This document shows, one piece after another, positions 6,515 through 14,145 of a DNA stretch of 20,974 nt (positions within the stretch are counted from its first letter, which is position 1; each line of letters starts with the position of its first letter). The DNA lies in contig CAZBKA010000047.1 of assembly GCA_964492365.1 (NCBI GenBank), positions 1 through 20,974 of the forward strand. Direction: 5' to 3'. This DNA is from JAGLTN01 sp035403325. Lineage in GTDB: Bacteria; Planctomycetota; Phycisphaerae; Sedimentisphaerales; Anaerobacaceae. The notes below the pieces were generated by a model. It was not told the origin of the DNA, did no database searches, and was given only the letters and a program-made list of their open reading frames with translations. A program made the position numbers and the translations under genes.

Positions 6515-9067
6515 TCAGACAACTATGTTAACAAGTCTGGATTTAATAACAATAACCTTTTTAGGCTCCTTACCCTGCAATTCAGCAATCACTTTTTCAC
6601 TGCTAAGAGCAATCTTTGTTATCTGCTCTTCAGAAGCATCAGCATCGACGACAATCTTGTCCTTAATTTTTCCTTTGACCTGTACAGCAAGTTCAATCTG
6701 CGTTTCTTTAATAAGATGTGGGTCGTAAACAGGCCAAGGTTCATAAGCAAGGCTGGTTTTAAAACCGAGCTTCTGCCAGATGTCTTCTGCCAAGTGAGGA
6801 GCAAAAGGAGCAATGATAAGAACAAATTTTTCTATTGCAGACTTTGGTTTTGCCTGCAATTTAACAAGGTGATTTACAAATATCATCATTGCGCTAATAG
6901 CAGTATTAAAACCAAAATTATCAATATCTTCACCAACTTTTTTGATAGTCTTATGTAAGAGTCTAAGCGTTTCATCGTCAGCATCGACATCCTGAACAGA
7001 TGAGCTTACCTCCCCTGTTTCTTCGTCAATTACCGCACGCCAGAATCTCTGCAAAAATCTGTGTACACCTTCAACGCCTTGCATGCTCCATGGCTTTGTA
7101 GCTTCGAGTGGGCCCATGAACATTTCATATAGTCTCATCGAATCGGCACCATAGTCTGCGATAACCTTGTCTGGGTTCACAACATTGCCGCGAGACTTGC
7201 TCATCTTTTGACCATCACTACCGAGAATCATTCCCTGGTTGATGAGCTTCTGGAAAGGCTCGGGGGTGCTTACGTAGCCATAGTCATAGAGGAACTTGTG
7301 CCAGAATCTCGAATAAAGAAGATGTAAAACTGCGTGTTCTGCACCGCCTATATAGAGATCAACATTCATCCAGTATTTTTCTTTTTTGCTGTCGCAAAAA
7401 GCCTTGTCATTTTCAGGATCAATGTATCTGAGATAATACCAGCAACTGCCGGCCCATTGGGGCATGGTGTTTAATTCCCGTTTTGCTTTGCTTCCATCGG
7501 GTAAAGTAATATTGACCCAATCCGGAGCGTTGGACAGAGGCGGCTCACCAGAGCCTGCGGGTTTGTAATTTTCTACCTGCGGCAAAGTTAATGGGAGCTG
7601 GTCCTCTGTTAAAGCAATAATCGAACCATTTTCATGATGAATCAGCGGGAAAGGCTCACCCCAGTATCTTTGTCTGCTGAACAGCCAGTCGCGAAGCTTA
7701 TAATTGACAGCTTTTTTGCCGAGGCTGTTTTCTTCAAGCCAATTTGTTATTTTTTCTTTGAATTCCTGGGTAGAGAGACCATCAAATTTACCGGAATTTA
7801 TGGCTTTGCCGTTTCCTGTAAAGCAAAGCAGACCTTTGGCAACAGCTTCTTTATCCTGTTGTGACGGAGGCTCGACAACCTGTATTATATTCAATCCGAA
7901 TTTGTTGGCAAATTCGAAGTCCCTGTCGTCATGTGCGGGCACGGCCATAATAGCCCCCGTGCCATAACTAATTAGTACATAATCACTTATCCAGACGGGA
8001 ATCTTTTGACCATTAACAGGATTGATCGCATAGGCACCTGTGGCGACGCCGGTTTTGTCCTTTGCAAGGTCGGTTCTGTCGAGGTCACTTTTGCGAGATG
8101 CAGTTTGGAGGTATTCTTCTACTGCGTGCTTTTGTGAGTCAGTAGTAATTTTAGCAACTAATTGGTGCTCCGGGGCCATTACCATATATGTTGCACCAAA
8201 GAGCGTATCGGGCCTGGTGGTAAAGACGCGTATCTTTTCATCGAAGCCATCCAACTGAAAGTCAACTTCGGCACCTGTACTTTTGCCAATCCAGTCATGC
8301 TGAAGTTTTTTTATTGATTCGGTCCAATCGACAGTGTCAAGCCCATCAAGGAGCCTTTCGCTGTATTTAGTGATTCTGAGCATCCACTGACGCATGGGCT
8401 TTCTTACAACAGGGTAGCCCCCTCTTTCACTGAGACCATTGATAACTTCCTCATTTGCCAAAACCGTACCAAGCTCCTGGCACCAGTTGACAGCTACTTC
8501 GGCTTCATATGCCAGACGGTTATCATCAATATATTTCTTTTTTTGTTCATCAGACAAACCTTGAGGAATTGGAAGCTTATCTATAGGCATTGCTTTTTTC
8601 TGATCTTCATCAAAGTAGCTATTAAACAATTTCAGGAATATCCACTGTGTCCATTTGAAATATTTGGGGTCGGTAGTGTTTACCTCCCTGTCCCAGTCAT
8701 AGCTAAAACCTAGTGACTTGATCTGTTTTCGCATATTATCAATATTATTTTTTGTCGTCTGAGCGGGATGTGTACCAGTCTGAATGGCGTATTGCTCGGC
8801 GGGCAGACCAAAGGCATCCCAACCTATGGGGTGAAGAACATTGAAACCTTTCATTCTTTTGTAACGTGCGACGATATCGCTGGCGGTATAACCTTCTGGG
8901 TGACCGACGTGCAGACCTTGACCACTTGGATAAGGAAACATATCCAGGACGTAATATTTGGGCTTACCATCGCCATCATTGGCTTTGAAAGTTTTGTTTT
9001 GCTGCCAGAAATTCTGCCATTTCTTTTCTATTTCATTAAAATTATAAACGCCTTTTTTATCACACAT
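6515..9067 (-). CDS. leuS: Leucyl-tRNA synthetase
   Basis: Class I aminoacyl-tRNA synthetase that charges tRNA-Leu. At 850 residues it is complete and of bacterial length. The HIGH motif appears as HVGH (53-56) within PYPSGQGLHVGHPEGY, and KMSKS is exact at residues 621-625. The inserted CP1 editing domain carries TRPDTLFGATYMV and GTGAIMAVPAHDDRDFEFA, including the conserved editing aspartates. The anticodon-binding helical domain and the C-terminal domain (ending in IVIKSRLVNIVV) are intact. The ATG has AAGGAG about 11 nt upstream. It is the first gene of a five-gene minus-strand operon, so translation capacity and envelope precursor genes share one transcript. I saw no T-box leader or clear promoter in the 311 nt upstream. 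Confidence 0.98.
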   Translation of the reverse strand: MCDKKGVYNFNEIEKKWQNFWQQNKTFKANDGDGKPKYYVLDMFPYPSGQGLHVGHPEGYTASDIVARYKRMKGFNVLHPIGWDAFGLPAEQYAIQTGTHPAQTTKNNIDNMRKQIKSLGFSYDWDREVNTTDPKYFKWTQWIFLKLFNSYFDEDQKKAMPIDKLPIPQGLSDEQKKKYIDDNRLAYEAEVAVNWCQELGTVLANEEVINGLSERGGYPVVRKPMRQWMLRITKYSERLLDGLDTVDWTESIKKLQHDWIGKSTGAEVDFQLDGFDEKIRVFTTRPDTLFGATYMVMAPEHQLVAKITTDSQKHAVEEYLQTASRKSDLDRTDLAKDKTGVATGAYAINPVNGQKIPVWISDYVLISYGTGAIMAVPAHDDRDFEFANKFGLNIIQVVEPPSQQDKEAVAKGLLCFTGNGKAINSGKFDGLSTQEFKEKITNWLEENSLGKKAVNYKLRDWLFSRQRYWGEPFPLIHHENGSIIALTEDQLPLTLPQVENYKPAGSGEPPLSNAPDWVNITLPDGSKAKRELNTMPQWAGSCWYYLRYIDPENDKAFCDSKKEKYWMNVDLYIGGAEHAVLHLLYSRFWHKFLYDYGYVSTPEPFQKLINQGMILGSDGQKMSKSRGNVVNPDKVIADYGADSMRLYEMFMGPLEATKPWSMQGVEGVHRFLQRFWRAVIDEETGEVSSSVQDVDADDETLRLLHKTIKKVGEDIDNFGFNTAISAMMIFVNHLVKLQAKPKSAIEKFVLIIAPFAPHLAEDIWQKLGFKTSLAYEPWPVYDPHLIKETQIELAVQVKGKIKDKIVVDADASEEQITKIALSSEKVIAELQGKEPKKVIVIKSRLVNIVV

Positions 9068-9273
9068 CTGATATTTAGCTCCTTAATACAGGCAAAACCA
9101 GTTATCAGTCCAAAGGTTTTACGTCATAACTACTTATACTAAAGCTGGTTATGGCAAAAAACTATCTTCGCTGATTCAATAATCCTGTAAAGATAACAGA
9201 AAACGCCAAAATAATCAAGAACTCTACAAAAGAGAAAAAGCTTTGAGCGAATTAAGCCCCCTTTAATTTTATA

Positions 9274-9302
9274 TAGCCAAACTAACACTAAACTGTTATT
9301 AT
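9274..9302 (+). promoter_or_regulatory. Weak candidate promoter for the glycan island
   Basis: TAGCCA (9274-9279) and TATTAT (9297-9302) lie 17 nt apart, matching the sigma70 consensus at 4/6 and 5/6. They are about 75 nt upstream of the first methyltransferase start. AT-rich DNA gives such matches by chance, so this is only a candidate. Confidence 0.27.
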
Positions 9303-9362
9303 TCCCATGCTTTAATTTTAAACAGGTATGACGCCGAAGATCATAAGCTACAAGAATGACAG

Positions 9363-9368
9363 AAAGGA
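9363..9368 (+). promoter_or_regulatory. Shine-Dalgarno that fixes the start of the first FkbM gene
   Basis: AAAGGA lies 10 nt before the ATG at 9379. The earlier in-frame ATG at 9328 has only CAGG one base away, too close to work. Starting at 9379 also aligns the N-terminus (MKMLVNLLCCF) with that of the adjacent paralog (MKILVNILCWF). Confidence 0.7.
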
Positions 9369-9378
9369 TTCGTTAACA

Positions 9379-10227
9379 ATGAAAATGCTGGTTAATCTGC
9401 TATGTTGCTTTGTGCCTAACAAAAAGTGGAGGAAAAAAGTAAGGTACTATTTGTTAGGTAACAAAAAACAGCTCGCCAGATTGGAAAAATGCGGTAAATT
9501 TGAAATAACAGAAATAGATGGCGTAAAAGTTGCTCAGTGTAATGGTCTGAATCTGGGATGTATCTTTGACGGTGATGGAGTCATAATCGTTGAAGAGATT
9601 TTTAAGAATGAAGAATACAATTTCGACATTGGAACTGAATCGGTAGTTATTGATATCGGGATGAATATAGGGCTTGCATCTTTGTACTTTGCGGCACGGG
9701 ATGATGTTAAAGAAGTTTACGGATTTGAGCCTTTTAAACCAACTTTTGAACAGGCAGTGTTCAATTTTAGAATTAATGAAAAATATGCGAAGAAAATTCA
9801 TCCCTACAACTATGGTCTCGGTAATGAAGATAAAGAGCTTATTTTGGAATATTACTCAGGGGCGCCGGGGCGAATGAGTACGGTAAAATCAGTTGAGGAG
9901 ATACGTCCTTCACGCAAGAATGAAACAAAAAAGGAAGTTGTACAAATTAAAAATGCGGCAAAAGATATAAGCTCCATTGTTGAGAGGCACAAGGATAAAA
10001 AAATTATTATCAAATGCGATACGGAAGGTTCTGAAAAAGAGATTTTTGAGAGTTTGGATTCAAAAGGAATATTGAAAAATATCGATATGATCATGCTTGA
10101 ATACCATTTTTCTTATGATGTCCCCCTGCTGGATATACTCAGAAGAAACGGTTTTGCTTTCTTTAAGCAAAAAACAGTCTCCCTTGAAACTGGTAATTTC
10201 GGTATGATAAGGGCCATAAAAAAATAA
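9379..10227 (+). CDS. FkbM-family methyltransferase, copy 1
   Basis: Predicted SAM-dependent O-methyltransferase of 282 residues, probably acting on a sugar hydroxyl of a surface glycan. The SAM-binding loop is intact as VIDIGMNIGLASLYFA (about residues 90-105), followed by the acidic VYGFEPF strand. The late family signature IIKCDTEGSEKEI matches the FkbM KxDxEGxE pattern. The N-terminus is a hydrophobic then basic segment (LLCCFVPNKKWRKKVR), shared with the next gene and found before catalytic domains in some bacterial glycan-cluster proteins; its role is unknown. The gene opens the plus-strand glycan island and is followed after 20 nt by a paralog. No signal peptide is evident, so it is cytoplasmic or peripheral to the membrane. 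The acceptor sugar cannot be inferred. Confidence 0.85.
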   Translation: MKMLVNLLCCFVPNKKWRKKVRYYLLGNKKQLARLEKCGKFEITEIDGVKVAQCNGLNLGCIFDGDGVIIVEEIFKNEEYNFDIGTESVVIDIGMNIGLASLYFAARDDVKEVYGFEPFKPTFEQAVFNFRINEKYAKKIHPYNYGLGNEDKELILEYYSGAPGRMSTVKSVEEIRPSRKNETKKEVVQIKNAAKDISSIVERHKDKKIIIKCDTEGSEKEIFESLDSKGILKNIDMIMLEYHFSYDVPLLDILRRNGFAFFKQKTVSLETGNFGMIRAIKK

Positions 10228-10247
10228 AAAGAGAAGGAATTGGCAAT

Positions 10248-11078
10248 ATGAAAATTCTGGTAAATATCCTGTGCTGGTTTATCCCAAACAAAAATAAACG
10301 AAAAGATATTAGAGGCAAACTAATAAAATCAAAGTTGCGTCATAAAAAACTTCTTGAGTATGGTTGTGTAATTGAAGGTGATGTTGCGTCCACCAAGGAA
10401 CATATTCGATTCGATATATCAGACCATGCGAAAGTCTGTACCCATATTGAAGAAATACTTACAAACGAAACTTACAATTTAAGCTATAAAGGTGATTCTA
10501 TCGTAATTGATATAGGGATGAATCGTGCAATTGCTTCACTTTTCTTCGCTTCAAAAGAAAATGTTAAGAAAGTGTATGCCTTTGAACCCTTCAAACCAAC
10601 TGTTGCTTTAGCAAAGAAAAATCTTGATCTTAATCCTGTACTTAATAAAAAGATCCAGATTTTTGCGTTCGGACTAGGAAAAGAAAATACGACCTTGGAA
10701 ATACCATACTCTATTGATATATCCGATTGTATGAGCACGACAAATGCTATAACAGCGAGGCACAATGTACAAACAGAAACGGTAATTGTTAAAGATGCCG
10801 CAGAGATACTTGCACCTATATTCGAAGAAAACAAAAACAATCGTATCATTATCAAATGTGATTGTGAAGGTGCTGAATTTGAGATACTCGAAAGACTGAA
10901 TGAAAAAAATATGGTTGAAAAAATCGATGCTATTCTTATGGAGTATCATTTTAGAAACCCTGATACCTTATTAAAAATATTAACTGAACGCGGCTTTGCT
11001 GTACACGTTATACACGGTTTAAAAAAGGAGCCTATTACAGGTTACTTATATGCCGTCAAAATGGGGAAAAATGGCTAA
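10248..11078 (+). CDS. FkbM-family methyltransferase paralog, copy 2 (altered SAM loop)
   Basis: A 276-residue protein plainly paralogous to the gene before it. They share the LC(C/W)F(V/I)PNK N-terminus, VIDIGMN, FEPFKPT, an N-D/E-T-YN-L/F stretch and IIKCD.EG.E. The SAM-loop differs: copy 1 has DIGMNIG, while this copy reads DIGMNRA, losing the second glycine and gaining an arginine. By knowledge of class I methyltransferases this loop contacts SAM, so activity may be reduced or changed; the rest of the domain is intact, including KCDCEGAE. GAAGGA lies 9 nt before the ATG. It is 20 nt after copy 1 and 17 nt before the GT-D gene, in one operon. It may be a diverged enzyme, a partner subunit or a decaying duplicate. 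Confidence 0.82.
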   Translation: MKILVNILCWFIPNKNKRKDIRGKLIKSKLRHKKLLEYGCVIEGDVASTKEHIRFDISDHAKVCTHIEEILTNETYNLSYKGDSIVIDIGMNRAIASLFFASKENVKKVYAFEPFKPTVALAKKNLDLNPVLNKKIQIFAFGLGKENTTLEIPYSIDISDCMSTTNAITARHNVQTETVIVKDAAEILAPIFEENKNNRIIIKCDCEGAEFEILERLNEKNMVEKIDAILMEYHFRNPDTLLKILTERGFAVHVIHGLKKEPITGYLYAVKMGKNG

Positions 11079-11095
11079 ATTCAGGTTCCAACAAT

Positions 11096-12058
11096 ATGCT
11101 GAAAAAAATTAAAAAAGAGCTGAACCGGATTACAAAAAAGCTGTTTCGGTCGGGTAAGAAATACGAGCAACTTGAGAGATTGCAGCATGAGCGTGAAAAC
11201 CTGCCTTATGAAACATTCGACAATAGTAATTGTTCTATCCGTATTCCACATATAAAAACAATAGACGAAACACTTGAAAAGATTCTACTTGAAAATTGTT
11301 CCATCGCTCGTTTTGGCGATGGAGAGTTCGGTGTTATGACCGGCAGCAGAATTCATTTTCAAAATCGATCAACCAAGATGGCTCAACGTTTGAAAGAAGT
11401 AATTGCATCGAATAATCCTAACTTCCTGGTGGCTCTTGTTGACACTTTCGGCACCTTAGAGAACCATTTGCAACCAGGGAAAGATTTCTGGCGAAAATGG
11501 ATGTCAAAGAAAAGGCAAATAGTATATTCATATCTTGATATGGATCGAGTTTACTACAATGCCCTTTTCAGCAGGCCTTACGTTATTTTTAATAAGACAG
11601 ATGAGCATTACAATAATTGCCATATATATTTTGAGAAAATGAAAAAGATATGGGCCGATAGAGATGTTGTCATCTGTGAGGGCGAAGGGACACGGTTTGG
11701 TCTGTTTAATGATTTATTAGGTGGTGCCAAGTCAATATCACGTATTCTCTGCCCTGCTCGCAGCGCATTTGATAAATACGATGAGATACTATCTGCTTTT
11801 AATGGTGTCAGTAAAGAAAAACTTGTTTTGGCTGCACTTGGGCCAACAGCAACTGTTTTAGCATATGACTTGTGCAACAAAGGATATCAGGCGATAGATA
11901 TCGGGCACCTTGATTTGGAGTATGAATGGTTCTTGAGAAAATCATTAACAGGTGTGCCCCTGAAGTTCAAGTATGTTGACGGGACGGCTGAGGGAAGAAA
12001 AGTTCATCCTCTCGAAGATCCCGAATATAAAAAACAAATAATCAAAACAGTATTGTAG
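11096..12058 (+). CDS. GT-D fold glycosyltransferase (DUF1792 / SP_1767 family)
   Basis: Predicted sugar transferase of 320 residues. The family hallmark ARFGDGEFGVM is at residues 71-81 and supplies the DxE motif (D75, E77) that binds metal and nucleotide sugar in the GT-D fold, known from streptococcal DGT1, which extends the O-glycan on the adhesin Fap1. Supporting elements are ICEGEGTRFG, a late LAALGPTATVLAYDL strand-turn-helix, and DIGHLDLEYEW. An N-terminal basic, probably coiled-coil segment of about 35 residues precedes the domain. It sits between FkbM paralogs and a CgeB-like transferase, consistent with glycan assembly. The ATG has only CAGG at about 10 nt, so initiation may depend on coupling to the gene 17 nt upstream. 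Donor and acceptor are unknown. Confidence 0.82.
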   Translation: MLKKIKKELNRITKKLFRSGKKYEQLERLQHERENLPYETFDNSNCSIRIPHIKTIDETLEKILLENCSIARFGDGEFGVMTGSRIHFQNRSTKMAQRLKEVIASNNPNFLVALVDTFGTLENHLQPGKDFWRKWMSKKRQIVYSYLDMDRVYYNALFSRPYVIFNKTDEHYNNCHIYFEKMKKIWADRDVVICEGEGTRFGLFNDLLGGAKSISRILCPARSAFDKYDEILSAFNGVSKEKLVLAALGPTATVLAYDLCNKGYQAIDIGHLDLEYEWFLRKSLTGVPLKFKYVDGTAEGRKVHPLEDPEYKKQIIKTVL

Positions 12059-12150
12059 GTATGAATTAAAATTGTGTTGTCAGTTTTAGAATTATGAAAA
12101 AACGAGAAAAATACAATAATATTTAAGTAGGTGTTTTTCCAGAAAGTCAT

Positions 12151-13176
12151 ATGTTAAAATCAAAACGTATTCTTATTGTTTCAGATATGAGCTATAAGGG
12201 CGTAAAGTTGTTTTTGAACCAAATGCCGAAGCTAGCAAAGGGATTCATACGATTGGGGCATGACGCGAGAATCTTCAGCTATTGCGGGATGCTTTCGCAA
12301 GTCAGCCCGTTCAAAAGTAAAACCCTTACGGGTCGATTTTATAAAACAAAAACAGATAACCTCTTAGCGGAACAGATAAAAGACTACCGGCCTGACATTA
12401 TTTATATAAGTTTCGCGCGTTTTCTTAATTCGGAAACGCTAAAAAAATTCAGAGAGGCGGCACCACAAGCTATTTTAATCGGTGGAGATGGTGACCCGTG
12501 GCCAAAGCTTCAACCTGGAAGAATTGAAACTGCTAAACAATTGGACATTCTTACCGCAACAAACGATGGTCAGTTCCTGCGTGATTACAGGGACGCTGGT
12601 GTACCTTTGTGTGCGTTCATGCCAAATATGTGTGACCCTGACACAGACTACCGGTATGAGGTTGGACCTGAATGGAAAACTGATATATTGTGGACAGGCA
12701 AAGCCAAGCATGGGGCAGACTCAAGTGAAACTCTCAGAGAGGAAATAGTAGGCAAATTAATAAAACAAAGTAATGCTGCCATATACGGATGTTTCGGTAA
12801 ACCACAACTCGGCGGAACCAATTATCTATATGCTATAAGCGGCGCAAAAATTGGAGTCAGTATAAACGCTGTCAATTCAGTGCGATTATATCATTCAGAC
12901 AGGTTTACACATTATACAGCATGCGGTACTTTTACTCTGGCTAAAAAAGTCCCTGATACAGAACTGCTATTTAAAGACGGTGTACATGTTAAGTATTTCA
13001 ACACTGCAGAAGAGTTCTTCGAACTGGCAAAATGGTATTTAGAGCACGAAAATGAAAGAAGAAAAATTGCAGATGCGTGCATGCAATGGGCCCATCAACA
13101 GTACAACAGCACAAAAATTGCCCAGTACTTACTTGATTTGATAGAAACAGGTAGTTATAAAGCCCCTTGGATGTAA
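12151..13176 (+). CDS. CgeB-like glycosyltransferase (GT-B type)
   Basis: Predicted glycosyltransferase of 341 residues. The N-terminal half is Rossmann-like (KRILIVSDMSYKGVK at 5-19, then DIIYISFARF and AILIGGDGDPWPK). The C-terminal half fits the CgeB/YkvP-type Glyco_trans_1-like domain: DRFTHYTACGTFTLAKKV, a DGVHVKYFNTAEE segment that would contact the donor, then WYLEHENERRKIADAC and a C-terminal helix. Such proteins modify surface glycans or glycoproteins. A 92-nt gap separates it from the GT-D gene, with no clear promoter; AGAAAG precedes the ATG by about 6 nt. Its stop codon lies 2 nt from that of the convergent GT2 gene. Family assignment is by motif recognition only, and donor and acceptor are unknown. 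Confidence 0.75.
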   Translation: MLKSKRILIVSDMSYKGVKLFLNQMPKLAKGFIRLGHDARIFSYCGMLSQVSPFKSKTLTGRFYKTKTDNLLAEQIKDYRPDIIYISFARFLNSETLKKFREAAPQAILIGGDGDPWPKLQPGRIETAKQLDILTATNDGQFLRDYRDAGVPLCAFMPNMCDPDTDYRYEVGPEWKTDILWTGKAKHGADSSETLREEIVGKLIKQSNAAIYGCFGKPQLGGTNYLYAISGAKIGVSINAVNSVRLYHSDRFTHYTACGTFTLAKKVPDTELLFKDGVHVKYFNTAEEFFELAKWYLEHENERRKIADACMQWAHQQYNSTKIAQYLLDLIETGSYKAPWM

Positions 13177-13178
13177 AA

Positions 13179-14144
13179 TCAGGCTTTGAGTAATTTCCAG
13201 GTATATTCCTTGAGCCAGAGAGATGAATTCTTTATTCTTGCCAAGTTTTTTTCTTTTTTTGTTTCGTTGCCAAGCGTTGCGGCAAACAAATAAAGAATTG
13301 AATTACAAACAACAATATTTATGTCACCAAGCAGCACCGCTGGTTTAAAAATAATGTTAAATGCGGCTGTGATAAAACGTCCACGATGCTTTCTGAAATA
13401 TTTAAACATACTTTCCATCTGCATCATACGCTTTGCTACAGGAACCTGCTTTGAAGACTGTCCACCGAGATGGGTAATAACTGCCTGGGGTGTGAAAACA
13501 ACACGAAATCCCGCCTGCTTAACTCGGTAGCAGAAATCAACTTCTTCATAATACATAAAATAGGTCTCATCCAAAGCCCCAATTTTATCTATTACTGATT
13601 TGCGAACAAGCAAAGCGGCTCCCATAATCTGGTCCACATCCATTTGGCTATTGTGGTCAAAGTCCCGCATATTATATTTGCGATGATATCCTTTAAAAAT
13701 CGAAGTAATTTTGAAAATTGTCTGGCGATGCAAAGCAGCACTAAATGTTGGGAAACGGCGGGCACATCTCTGTATTGAACCATCTCTGTTAAGCAGTTTC
13801 GGACCGCAAACACCAACATCGCAATTATTATCCATAAATTCTATAAGTTTGTTTATAGAATCCTGATGTATTATCGTATCAGGATTTAAAAGTAATGTGT
13901 ATTGGCCCTTAGCTATTTCGATGCCCTGATTATTAGCAGCAGCAAATCCAAGATTAATTTTGTTATCAACTAAAATAACATCAGGAAATAAATTTTCTAT
14001 GGTTTTCACAGTATTATCAGCACTATTGTTATCAACAACAATAATCTCGAAGTCATACGAGGGCGGATTATCCAGTATAGACTTGATACAATTGACCAAA
14101 TCATGTTGAACGTTCCAGCTAACTATGATTATAGATAGTTTCAC
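13179..14144 (-). CDS. Glycosyltransferase family 2 (rhamnosyltransferase-like)
   Basis: Inverting GT-A transferase of 321 residues. The opening SIIIVSWN and VVDNNSADNT nucleotide-binding strands are at 4-11 and 36-45. The DxD-equivalent is NPDT at 87-90 and the LNLGFAAANNQG-type loop is at 64-74. An acceptor-side YYEEVDFCYRVKQAG segment near residue 215 carries the catalytic acidic residues. This arrangement is typical of transferases annotated as dTDP-rhamnosyl or related transferases in O-antigen and capsule loci; the donor is not determined. The start is GTG (14142-14144). An ATG two bases upstream in another frame is followed at once by TGA and cannot be used. The start lies 1 nt after the methyltransferase stop with AGAAAG 8 nt before, so the pair is coupled. 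The C-terminal 70 residues are hydrophobic and basic and may associate with the membrane. Confidence 0.9.
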   Translation of the reverse strand: MKLSIIIVSWNVQHDLVNCIKSILDNPPSYDFEIIVVDNNSADNTVKTIENLFPDVILVDNKINLGFAAANNQGIEIAKGQYTLLLNPDTIIHQDSINKLIEFMDNNCDVGVCGPKLLNRDGSIQRCARRFPTFSAALHRQTIFKITSIFKGYHRKYNMRDFDHNSQMDVDQIMGAALLVRKSVIDKIGALDETYFMYYEEVDFCYRVKQAGFRVVFTPQAVITHLGGQSSKQVPVAKRMMQMESMFKYFRKHRGRFITAAFNIIFKPAVLLGDINIVVCNSILYLFAATLGNETKKEKNLARIKNSSLWLKEYTWKLLKA

Positions 14145-14145
14145 A

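Larger units (their letters stand above)
9068..9378. other. Divergent intergenic region between leuS and the glycan island
   Basis: A 311-nt AT-rich stretch between divergently transcribed genes that must hold promoters for both sides. On the leuS side I see AAGGAG near the ATG and a TATAAG hexamer (minus strand, around 9133-9138) with no good -35 at standard spacing. On the plus side a weak -35/-10 pair is listed separately. The 11-mer CTTTAATTTTA occurs twice (9261-9271 and 9310-9320), which could be chance in AT-rich DNA. No tRNA, riboswitch or T-box-like fold was recognised. An ATG at 9328 is in frame with the downstream methyltransferase but is disfavoured as its start. Confidence 0.6.

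Noticed and set aside
9261..9320. Direct repeat CTTTAATTTTA as a regulator-binding pair.
   Set aside because: Low-complexity AT-rich 11-mer in an AT-rich region; chance recurrence is likely.
9328..9378. Longer start for the first FkbM gene at the ATG at 9328.
   Set aside because: It adds 17 residues absent from the paralog and has no usable Shine-Dalgarno; the ATG at 9379 has AAAGGA at 10 nt.
13159..13187. Bidirectional terminator between the convergent genes.
   Set aside because: Only a 6-bp stem with a 17-nt loop and no adequate U-tract on either strand.
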